Positions 15,416-21,164 of a DNA stretch of 21,164 nucleotides are shown here, piece by piece. The notes below the pieces were generated by a model. The model worked only from the letters and a program-made list of their open reading frames with translations. It did not search any database and had not been told where the DNA came from. The DNA comes from CAYWTX01 sp964461295 (GTDB taxonomy: Bacteria; Planctomycetota; Phycisphaerae; SM23-33), in contig CAYWTX010000351.1 of assembly GCA_964461295.1 (NCBI GenBank), positions 1 through 21,164 on the forward strand, written 5' to 3'. Made by a program: the position numbers and the translations under genes. Each line of letters opens with the position of its first letter. Position 1 is the stretch's first letter.

Positions 15416-16006
15416 ATGACGTTCCACAGTTTCGTCCTGGCGTTCGTGCCCCTGTTCTTCGCGGTGGACGCGATCGGCATCCTGCCGTTGTTCGTGAACC
15501 TTACCGAGGAGATGGACCCCCGCGAGCGGAAGAAGGTCGTCGCCCAGTCCCTGGTCACCGCCCTGGGCGTGGCCATCGGCTTCGTCGCCTTCGGGCAGAT
15601 CGTCTTCCGCTATCTCGGCATCACCGTGCAGGACTTCATGGTGGCCGGCGGCCTGCTGCTGCTTCTCATCGCCGTCAGCGACCTGCTCAGCGGCGAGAAG
15701 CTCGCCCGCAAGGTCGGCGTCGCCATCGGCGCCGTTCCCATCGGCATGCCCCTCATCGTCGGCCCGGCCGTGCTCACCACGGCCCTGATGCTCGTGGACT
15801 CCGTCGGCTGGATCCCCACGGTCACGGCCGTCGTTCTGAACGTGGGCATCGCCGGTGCGGTGCTGATGGGTTCGACTGCCCTGATGCGCCTGCTGGGCCC
15901 CTCCGGCTCGCGCGTGGTCTCCAAGGTGGCCAGCCTCATCCTTGCCGCCATCGCGGTGATGATGGTCCGTCGCGGCCTGACCATCATGATCACCCACCCG
16001 CAGTGA
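15416..16006 (+). CDS. MarC-family integral membrane protein (196 aa)
   Basis: Small polytopic inner-membrane protein of the MarC/UPF0056 family; the biochemical role of the family is unsettled (E. coli MarC was once linked to multidrug resistance, later disputed). About six hydrophobic segments are visible. Diagnostic parts are FFAVDAIGILPLFVNLTEEM near the N-terminus, YLGITVQDFMVAGGLLLLLIA in the centre, and AIGAVPIGMPLIVGPAVLTT, which matches the family's conserved PxxxPLIxGPAxxT stretch. The ATG at 15416 has GGGAAG upstream and gives a normal-length protein; a longer frame from 15365 would overlap the promoter -10 box. The downstream gene is convergent with only 23 bases between. Confidence 0.93.
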   Translation: MTFHSFVLAFVPLFFAVDAIGILPLFVNLTEEMDPRERKKVVAQSLVTALGVAIGFVAFGQIVFRYLGITVQDFMVAGGLLLLLIAVSDLLSGEKLARKVGVAIGAVPIGMPLIVGPAVLTTALMLVDSVGWIPTVTAVVLNVGIAGAVLMGSTALMRLLGPSGSRVVSKVASLILAAIAVMMVRRGLTIMITHPQ

Positions 16007-16027
16007 GCGCCGCTCCGCCGTCGGCGC
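16007..16027. terminator. Possible shared terminator hairpin between convergent genes
   Basis: GCGCCG (16007-16012) and CGGCGC (16022-16027) form a perfect 6-bp stem with a 9-base loop in the 23-base gap between two convergent stop codons. Being symmetric, it could act on both strands. No U-tract follows on either side, so termination by this hairpin alone is uncertain. Confidence 0.3.
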
Positions 16028-16029
16028 GT

Positions 16030-19000
16030 TCATCTCCTCCAGCGTTCGGCGATGACTCCGATGGAGTCGTTGATCTCCTTTCGCTGGCCGTCCACCTCGT
16101 TGAACAGGCCCGTGATCGCGTTCAACTGACCCCGCAACTGGTCGGCCCTGTCTCGAAGCCCGGCGGCCTCCTTGCCCGAGGCCAGTGCCTCCTGGACCTG
16201 CTTCTCCAGCCCGGCCAACTCGCGCCGCTTCTGCTCGAAGCCGGACGCATACACGTTCCCCAGCGTCTCGAGCACCCATGCGCGAGACCGCAGGACCTGC
16301 AATCCGTTCTCCTTTCGCCAATCCATCTTCGCCAGCCGCTCGTTCTCCGATCGCAGGTACGCGACCTCCGGCTGCATCGGCGTCGGCGATGCCTGGTAGG
16401 CGTCGCCCAGCGTGGCGTAGGCGGCGAACATCGGGCGATCCCGGATCGCCTCCTTCGCCGCCGCCACGGCCTGCTCCTTGGGCGTCTTCGTCAAGGGCGA
16501 AAGGATCGCGTGGGCCCGGCTGAGCTGCGCCACCGCGGGGTCGTGGCTGTTGGGGTCCACTTCGTTGGGATAGCGGAACTTGCCCTCCAGGCACTGCTGG
16601 ACGGCCTTGGCGCCGCCCGGCGTGAAGCCGTTGGCCAGGACCATGTTCTCGCCGTCGTAGTACACCGGCACCCAATGGGCACCGGGCGACAGCATCACCT
16701 GCCGCAGGAACGTGTCGTAGTTCTGCCCCAGCGGAACGGCGATCCAGTCGATCTTCATCTCCGGGCTTTCCAGAACCTTCGCATCCACCTCGCCGGAGAG
16801 GATCTCCTTCTGCAGTTTGTACGTCTCGGCCGAGTACGCCTGCTGGGCCCGCCCGCCCACGAACAGGCTCAGCCGCGGGCAGTACCAATGCAGGTAGCCC
16901 TCCCACCGCCACTCGTTGAACACGTGGCCGCCGAGGTCATTGGCGCGGAAGAAGTTCCGCGGGCCCGGGGGGAACATCCGGTAGACGATCATGTCCTTGA
17001 GGACGCTCCGCTCCTTCTGGATCGGGTTGCCGGGCAGATACGCCAGCAGGTTCTGGTGCGCCTGGAGCGAAACCACGCAGATCACGACGACGGCGACGAT
17101 GGTGAACGGCATTGCCTTCAGCACCTGCGAAGTCACGTCCGCGCCTGCCGCAACAGCGGCCGGCTGGGGCGAACGGACGCCCTGCCGCGCGCCCAGGGCG
17201 AGCTTGTCGGCGGCCCTGGCCGGGGGCGCCCGGTCCACCAGCGCCTTGGGCAGGTCGCCCAGCAGCCAGCGAAGCTCCCGCGCCACCAGCGGGGCGCACA
17301 GCACCAGCCCCACCGGAATGAACCGTCTCGCATTGAACGCCATCAGCACGCCGAAGACCGCCCACACCACCTCGAAGATCAGCAGCCCGACATCCCGCGC
17401 CGACAGCGTTTCCACGCCCTCGCCTTCTTCCTTCCATCGCCGCCACGTGGCCGCGCCCGCCATCACCGCGACCGTCGCCGCGAGGAACGACAGCGCGCCG
17501 TAGGCCAGCACGGCCCACAACCAGGCGGTCCGCTGCTCCTCGTACGGCTTGAATTCCGGCCTGGCGGCCATGAGCTGGTACACCGGCCAGGCCCTCGCCA
17601 CCACCGCGATGCACAAGCCGATGACGACGGTCAGCAGCACGGCGTCGGCGATGTTCAGCGGCCGGCGGGCGCGCAGCTTCCAGATCATCCGCAGCGGCAG
17701 CAGACCCGCGAAAATCCCCAGAATCGTGAAGAGCTCCCAACTTGTACCGAACGTGGCCGCGGTGGGGTTGTCCACGCTGGGCGTGAAGATCGAATGCCAC
17801 TCGATCACCGACTGCCACAGCCCGCTGTTGGGACCGCTGCCCACCACCAGCGGGTGCGTCAGGTTCCAGATCTCCCCGAACGGCAGCGTCGTGTCCGTCC
17901 TCCCCAGGTTCTGCAGCCCGAAGGGCGTCGCCACGCCGGCCAGAATGAACCCGCCGACCGTCGCCGCCAGGTAGGGCCACGTGCGCCGCACAACCGCGCC
18001 AGGCTCGATCGGCTCGACCTTCTGCCGGGCCAGCAGGTTCGCCACGATCGCCCAGACCAGCACCCCCGCCACCGCCACGGCCAGCCCCGTCGGCACGCCG
18101 CCCAGCGCCGCCACCACCGCCAACGCCCCCACGGCCAGCAGCCCGCCCTTGCCGCCCAGGTCCCTCATCGACATCGCCAGGGCGTGGCCCGCCAGGAACG
18201 CCGCGCACAGCAGGATCGCGCCGATCACGGCCGCCACGATCGCTTCGCCGCCCCGGCCGCGCACCACCGCCAGCGCCGCGACCGACAGACCGAACAACAA
18301 CGCGGTCGGCACCGCCTCGTGCCAGCCCCCCTGCCGCTGCCCGCCCTTCCGCAGTTGCCGGCTCACCAGCGCCACCGCCAGGTAGATCAGCACGCAGATC
18401 ACGACATGCGCCGCGGCCAGCTTGGCCGCGCCCGGCCCGGCGCGCCCGAGGCCGAACGTCTCCAGCAGCGCCGGCAAGCTGAGCGTCATCGCCCCGGCCA
18501 TCAACGCCCCCAGCAGCCCCGGCCCGAACATGCGCAGCGACTCCCGGCTCGCCAGGGGGGGCAGCATCATCGACATGGCCCACCCGGCCATCACCACCAG
18601 TCCGAAGATGAACCCGCCGTGCAGGTTCGCCCAGATCAGTCCGAAGACGACCATCGCCACCCAGCTTCGATGGGGCTTCTCTCCCGTCCAGTACAGCACG
18701 TGCATCATCACCGGCACGAACATCAACGTCGTGAGGTTGGGGCGCAGGTCGATAAAACTCCGCCCCGCGGCGATGATGCCGGCGGCGACCAGCAGCGCCA
18801 CGGGCCAGCCGTTGCCGCGACGGCGCAGAGCAAGCACCAGGCAGATCGTGCCCGCGCCGATAATCAGGAACTTCAGCAGCAGCAGGCCCGCCTCCCCGGG
18901 CTGCGTGTCCGGCGCCCGGTCGCCGTCGCGCCCGCCGAACAGCCTGTAAAAGCCGTAGTACAGCATGTGGGTGCCCCAGTTCTGGTTCACCCACACGCGC

Positions 19001-19248
19001 CGCTCCTGGGCGTTGTTCGTGGTGAACGACCAGTCGTCCACCTTGCCCAGCTTGCCGTTGACGATGTCTCGCCCGGCCGCCAGGGCCACGTACAGATCGC
19101 CCGTCGGCCGAGGGACCGACCAGACGGTCGCCACGGCCAGGGCGACGGCGATAAAGCCGACGGCGGGCTCGATGATGCGCCCGAAGCGGGGTCGTTCGGT
19201 TCGCAGATCCACCTGTGCGTTCAGGTCCGGTTTCCGGGTCGTTTCCAT
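16030..19248 (-). CDS. Large polytopic membrane protein, GT-C-like family (1072 aa)
   Basis: Multi-pass membrane protein of the loose group seen in planctomycetes and deltaproteobacteria that resembles GT-C lipid-linked glycosyltransferases. TM1 (about 27-46) is followed by a periplasmic loop with GDLYVALAAGRDIV (D51), then SFTT and VWVNQNWGTHMLYYGFY. This matches the family pattern of an Asp plus HLR/GR.I, SFT and W..[HN].W. Later segments include RPNLTTLMFV, WANLHGGFIFGL and ARRFIPVGLVL, all typical of the group; well over ten TM segments are visible to about residue 730. The soluble part (from about 765) has GGHVFNEWRWEGYL and LFVGGRA, the usual C-terminal domain, then helical sequence and a coiled coil (about 1010-1072). 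The start at 19248 was chosen over ATGs upstream because these overlap the -10 box. Substrate unknown; glycosyl transfer is inference from fold resemblance. Confidence 0.82.
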   Translation of the reverse strand: METTRKPDLNAQVDLRTERPRFGRIIEPAVGFIAVALAVATVWSVPRPTGDLYVALAAGRDIVNGKLGKVDDWSFTTNNAQERRVWVNQNWGTHMLYYGFYRLFGGRDGDRAPDTQPGEAGLLLLKFLIIGAGTICLVLALRRRGNGWPVALLVAAGIIAAGRSFIDLRPNLTTLMFVPVMMHVLYWTGEKPHRSWVAMVVFGLIWANLHGGFIFGLVVMAGWAMSMMLPPLASRESLRMFGPGLLGALMAGAMTLSLPALLETFGLGRAGPGAAKLAAAHVVICVLIYLAVALVSRQLRKGGQRQGGWHEAVPTALLFGLSVAALAVVRGRGGEAIVAAVIGAILLCAAFLAGHALAMSMRDLGGKGGLLAVGALAVVAALGGVPTGLAVAVAGVLVWAIVANLLARQKVEPIEPGAVVRRTWPYLAATVGGFILAGVATPFGLQNLGRTDTTLPFGEIWNLTHPLVVGSGPNSGLWQSVIEWHSIFTPSVDNPTAATFGTSWELFTILGIFAGLLPLRMIWKLRARRPLNIADAVLLTVVIGLCIAVVARAWPVYQLMAARPEFKPYEEQRTAWLWAVLAYGALSFLAATVAVMAGAATWRRWKEEGEGVETLSARDVGLLIFEVVWAVFGVLMAFNARRFIPVGLVLCAPLVARELRWLLGDLPKALVDRAPPARAADKLALGARQGVRSPQPAAVAAGADVTSQVLKAMPFTIVAVVVICVVSLQAHQNLLAYLPGNPIQKERSVLKDMIVYRMFPPGPRNFFRANDLGGHVFNEWRWEGYLHWYCPRLSLFVGGRAQQAYSAETYKLQKEILSGEVDAKVLESPEMKIDWIAVPLGQNYDTFLRQVMLSPGAHWVPVYYDGENMVLANGFTPGGAKAVQQCLEGKFRYPNEVDPNSHDPAVAQLSRAHAILSPLTKTPKEQAVAAAKEAIRDRPMFAAYATLGDAYQASPTPMQPEVAYLRSENERLAKMDWRKENGLQVLRSRAWVLETLGNVYASGFEQKRRELAGLEKQVQEALASGKEAAGLRDRADQLRGQLNAITGLFNEVDGQRKEINDSIGVIAERWRR

Positions 19249-19257
19249 GGTGCGCGC

Positions 19258-19286
19258 AGTATACAGGTTCGGCCGGTCACGTTCCA
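19258..19286 (-). promoter_or_regulatory. Candidate promoter giving a near-leaderless mRNA
   Basis: On the minus strand TATACT (19263-19258) is a five-of-six -10 box, preceded 17 bases earlier by TGGAAC (19286-19281), a weak -35. Only nine bases lie between the -10 box and the ATG at 19248, so the transcript would begin within about three bases of the start codon. Those nine bases (GCGCGCACC) contain no ribosome binding site, which fits leaderless initiation. Confidence 0.42.
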
Positions 19287-19336
19287 TCAACCAGCTCTGG
19301 TCGTTCCAGAGAATCATTTCCTTCTGTCGACAAGGG

Positions 19337-19357
19337 AGTGTACACTGTTAGTGTGCA
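19337..19357 (+). promoter_or_regulatory. Promoter and operator of the toxin-antitoxin pair
   Basis: AGTGTACACT (19337-19346) is a perfect 10-base palindrome. Its right part also forms an inverted repeat with the following bases: TGTACACT-GTT-AGTGTGCA (7 of 8 positions pair). TACACT (19341-19346) would serve as -10 box, so a protein bound here would block transcription directly. Phd/VapB antitoxins usually bind such repeats to repress their own operon. The ribosome binding site AGGAGA (19359-19364) follows. Confidence 0.6.
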
Positions 19358-19370
19358 TAGGAGAAATGCC

Positions 19371-19613
19371 ATGAACGCCACGTTCGTCGACTTCCGGAGA
19401 AGGTCCCGCGAGATCATAAGAGCGCTGGAACGCAATGAGACGGTAACCGTGCTGTACCGTGGCCGGATAGCGGCCGTCATGCACCCCGTCAGCAAGCCCG
19501 CCGCCAGCACGGCCGAGCATCCCGCTTTCGGCATGTGGGCGAACCGCAGTGATATGGCCGACGTGCCTCGATACGTGCGCCTGTTGCGGAAAGGACGTCG
19601 GGATGCTGTTTGA
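19371..19613 (+). CDS. vapB: Phd/YefM-type (VapB) antitoxin (80 aa)
   Basis: Antitoxin expected to bind the operator just upstream through its N-terminal domain and to neutralise the downstream PIN toxin through its C-terminal tail. The N-terminus (NATFVDFRRRSREIIRALER, then VTVLYRGRIAAVMHPV) follows the Phd/YefM pattern of a short strand, two helices and the RG..AV..P end. The C-terminal HPAFGMWANRSDMADV...RLLRKGR is typical of antitoxins paired with VapC. ATG 19371 is preceded by AGGAGA at ideal spacing. A longer frame from 19215 would run through the operator and promoter and is rejected. The stop lies 11 bases inside the toxin gene, so the two are translationally coupled. Confidence 0.87.
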   Translation: MNATFVDFRRRSREIIRALERNETVTVLYRGRIAAVMHPVSKPAASTAEHPAFGMWANRSDMADVPRYVRLLRKGRRDAV

Positions 19614-19980
19614 CACCGACGTCCTGATCTGGCTGCTGCGGGGCAACACCAGAGCCGCCAAGGCGGCAGACCAAGCGGATAGCCGCGCCATCTCCGTCAT
19701 CGCCTATATGGAACTGATCCAAGGGGCGATGGACAAGACCGAGGTGAGGTGGATCAGGTCTTTCCTATCCGACCAGGCATTCCGCATGGTGCCCTTGACG
19801 CCTGACACCGGGACTCGTGCCTCCATCTACATGGAGGAACATTCACTCGCGTCCTCCCTGGATCTGGCCGACGCTCTCATCGCCGCCTCCGCCGTTGAGG
19901 AGAACGAACCCCTCCTCACGGGCAACGACAAGCACTACAGGATCATCAGGGATCTGCAACTCCTCCGCTTCCGGCCGTAG
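19603..19980 (+). CDS. vapC: PIN-domain ribonuclease toxin, VapC family (125 aa)
   Basis: Probable Mg-dependent ribonuclease toxin that cleaves a structured RNA such as tRNA or rRNA when freed from its antitoxin; the target cannot be read from sequence. The start overlaps the antitoxin gene by 11 bases with AAAGGA upstream, and begins MLFDTDVLIWLLRG, the standard first strand of PIN domains. Acidic residues fit the active site: D4/D6, E37 in AYMELIQG, D87/D90 in LDLADALIAASA, and D109 in LLTGNDKHY. Length is normal and no catalytic residue is missing, so the toxin looks active. Stop is TAG. The pair sits between two unrelated minus-strand genes and is likely a mobile acquisition. Confidence 0.92.
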   Translation: MLFDTDVLIWLLRGNTRAAKAADQADSRAISVIAYMELIQGAMDKTEVRWIRSFLSDQAFRMVPLTPDTGTRASIYMEEHSLASSLDLADALIAASAVEENEPLLTGNDKHYRIIRDLQLLRFRP

Positions 19981-20090
19981 AGGCGAACTTCCCCGCTTGA
20001 GTAGCGTTCCCGCCATGGCAAGTACAGATTCGGACCCGGCAAAGGGTTTGAGAGAAGGCGGCAAGATCCCTTCGCCAACGTGAATCAGAG
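19981..20090. other. Gap between convergent vapC and topoisomerase genes
   Basis: About 110 bases without a gene. A weak 5-bp stem, GAAGG...CCTTC, lies around 20054-20073, without a U-tract. No clear terminator for either gene. Confidence 0.4.
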
Positions 20091-20963
20091 CTACGGCAGG
20101 AACCGGTCCACCTGTTTCAGCTTGTTGGGCAGATACGTCTTGGCGACGTAGTCCAGGCCGTGCTTGGCGAGGGCCTGCTGCTCGACGCGGACGCCCATCT
20201 TCAGCATCTTCTCCATGGCGTGCTGCCAGGGCTTGTGGTGCTGGATGAACGGGTCGTTCCGCATGGCGTCCTGGGCCCGCTTGCGGTCCACGTCCTTCAG
20301 CGGGTGCGTGGGCAGCTTGTACTCGACGATGTCCTCCGGCGTGACGCCCAGGAACCGCGCCCGCGGCACGCAGAAGAACTCGTTGAGGTGCGCGGCGTTG
20401 CCGCTGCCCACCTTCAACGTGCGATAGATATTGAAGTATCCGTACGGGTCTCCGTCCGTGAACACGTACACGTCCAGCCCGCGCGAGTCGGCCAGGCGGC
20501 GGATGAACCGCCGGCACGCCCGGCTGGGCACGCCGCCCATCGACACCAGGATGCAGTGGTGCTTGTCGTAGAAATCCTCCTCGACCAGCCGCTCGAACAT
20601 GCCCTTGGTCTCGATGGCCAGGATGAACTTCGCCCGCGTGCGGAACTCCAGCTCCTCCACGACCGTCGGCACGCTGTACGCCCCGCTGCCGAACGCCGTG
20701 CAGTCGATCTCGACGCGCTTGCCCGTCCGCCGGTCGCGGTCGACGACCACCAGCTCCCCCGCCACCTCGCCGCCGTGCTCGTCGGCACGGAAATTCATCT
20801 GCTCGCGGTTGACCGACAGCATGGCCTCCACGTCGTCCATCACCGTGTCGGACTCTTCCTGCGCGGCGAACGCCGCCTCGCCCCAGTTGTACGCCTGGTA
20901 GTACGCCTCCCGCTTCGTCGAGTGCCGGCCCGTCCGGATCAGGTCCTGGCTCATCGCCATCAT
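20091..20963 (-). CDS. top6A: DNA topoisomerase VI subunit A, main part after an in-frame stop (290 aa)
   Basis: Carries the strand-cleaving half of a type IIB topoisomerase (Spo11/Top6A family). STKREAYYQAYNWGEA holds the catalytic tyrosine, most likely Y22 of this piece, by alignment with R(E/D).(Y/F)Y of the family. The TOPRIM metal-binding residues are E118 in FILAIETKGMFERL and D170/D172 in VYVFTDGDPYGY, followed by conserved sequence to the C-terminus. The piece lacks the first part of the winged-helix region, which is encoded in the same frame upstream but separated by TAG at 20973-20975. ATG 20963 lies ten bases after that stop and has no good ribosome binding site, so translation here would require reinitiation. 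With the upstream piece the gene would have a normal length of about 360 residues or more. The B subunit is not in the window; it may lie beyond the right edge. Stop is TAG. Confidence 0.85.
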   Translation of the reverse strand: MMAMSQDLIRTGRHSTKREAYYQAYNWGEAAFAAQEESDTVMDDVEAMLSVNREQMNFRADEHGGEVAGELVVVDRDRRTGKRVEIDCTAFGSGAYSVPTVVEELEFRTRAKFILAIETKGMFERLVEEDFYDKHHCILVSMGGVPSRACRRFIRRLADSRGLDVYVFTDGDPYGYFNIYRTLKVGSGNAAHLNEFFCVPRARFLGVTPEDIVEYKLPTHPLKDVDRKRAQDAMRNDPFIQHHKPWQHAMEKMLKMGVRVEQQALAKHGLDYVAKTYLPNKLKQVDRFLP

Positions 20964-20972
20964 CTTGAGGCT

Positions 20973-21164
20973 CTAGGCGAAGGTCTTCACCGTCCCCACG
21001 GTCATCGTGCCGACCTTGTTGCGCCCGTTCAACTGGAAGTACCCCGCCTGCGGGCGGTACTTCACGTTCGCCAGCGAGCGGATGGGCAGTTTCATCTGCG
21101 GCTTGGCCTTCCGGCGGATCCGCTCGTACACGCCCATCGCCTGGTCATGGATCCGACCTACGAC
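20973..21164 (-). pseudogene. top6A: N-terminal piece of topoisomerase VI subunit A, ended by in-frame TAG
   Basis: The reading frame enters from the right edge and ends at TAG (20975-20973), giving 63 residues whose start is outside the window. It contains MKLPIRSLANVKY, GYFQLNGRNKVGTMTVGTV and KTFA, matching the P.RSL.NV.Y and T...F. parts before the catalytic Tyr in Top6A. It is in the same frame as the downstream piece, separated only by the TAG and three sense codons (Ser-Leu-Lys). A single C-to-T change would turn a Gln codon (CAG) into this TAG, and Gln is common at this place in relatives as I recall. Therefore a nonsense mutation, a sequence error, or a stop-restart split gene; not a frameshift. 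Confidence 0.75.

Noticed and set aside
13160..16912. Minus-strand open frame of 1250 codons
   Set aside because: It spans the DUF4159 and MarC genes antisense, with low-complexity translation and no start signal.
15388..19374. Plus-strand open frame of 1328 codons across the MarC gene and the GT-C-like gene
   Set aside because: Arg/Pro/His-rich shadow that crosses two well-supported genes in other frames and the convergent gap between them.
20973..20975. Amber recoding (pyrrolysine or a reassigned code) as explanation of the top6A stop
   Set aside because: TAG ends several ordinary genes in this window, and a single C-to-T change from CAG is simpler.

Overview
The window is about 21 kb of high-GC bacterial DNA with strong G/C preference at third codon positions, which produces very long antisense reading frames. 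A DUF4159 protein, giant secreted TPR proteins, a GT-C-like membrane protein and an archaeal-type topoisomerase VI A subunit together suggest a planctomycete (Planctomycetota). No rRNA, tRNA or marker gene is present to confirm this, so the assignment is an inference.

Left edge (1-729): the last 65 codons of a probable transposase, then about 530 bases without a convincing gene. This stretch holds two compact hairpins in tandem (284-329) that look REP-like, and a 9-bp stem hairpin (637-664) just ahead of the first large gene.

Main block (730-15178, all + strand): seven genes in operon-like order. Two are secreted TPR proteins of 794 and 2730 residues that share a TPR / beta-domain / TPR plan. 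They are followed by an ExbB/TolQ-type proton channel protein, two different ExbD/TolR-type proteins, a TonB-like single-pass protein, and a five-TM protein carrying a periplasmic DUF4159 domain. The last five genes are tightly packed, with two 4-bp overlaps. I read this as one envelope machine driven by proton motive force, similar in layout to Tol-Pal/CpoB and to the myxobacterial AglRQS-Glt motor, but with parts I cannot match to a named system. It is the best candidate here for an undescribed system.

Middle (15179-19248): a MarC-family membrane protein with its own sigma70-like promoter, then a convergent 1072-residue polytopic membrane protein of the GT-C-like type, whose mRNA may be nearly leaderless.

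Right part (19337-21164): a Phd/VapB-VapC toxin-antitoxin pair with a clear inverted-repeat operator, then, on the minus strand, a topoisomerase VI A subunit whose frame is broken by an in-frame TAG at 20973-20975. Five other reading frames in the window, or their tails, end in TAG, so reassignment of amber is unlikely. The gene looks like a recent nonsense mutant, a split stop-restart gene, or a sequence error.
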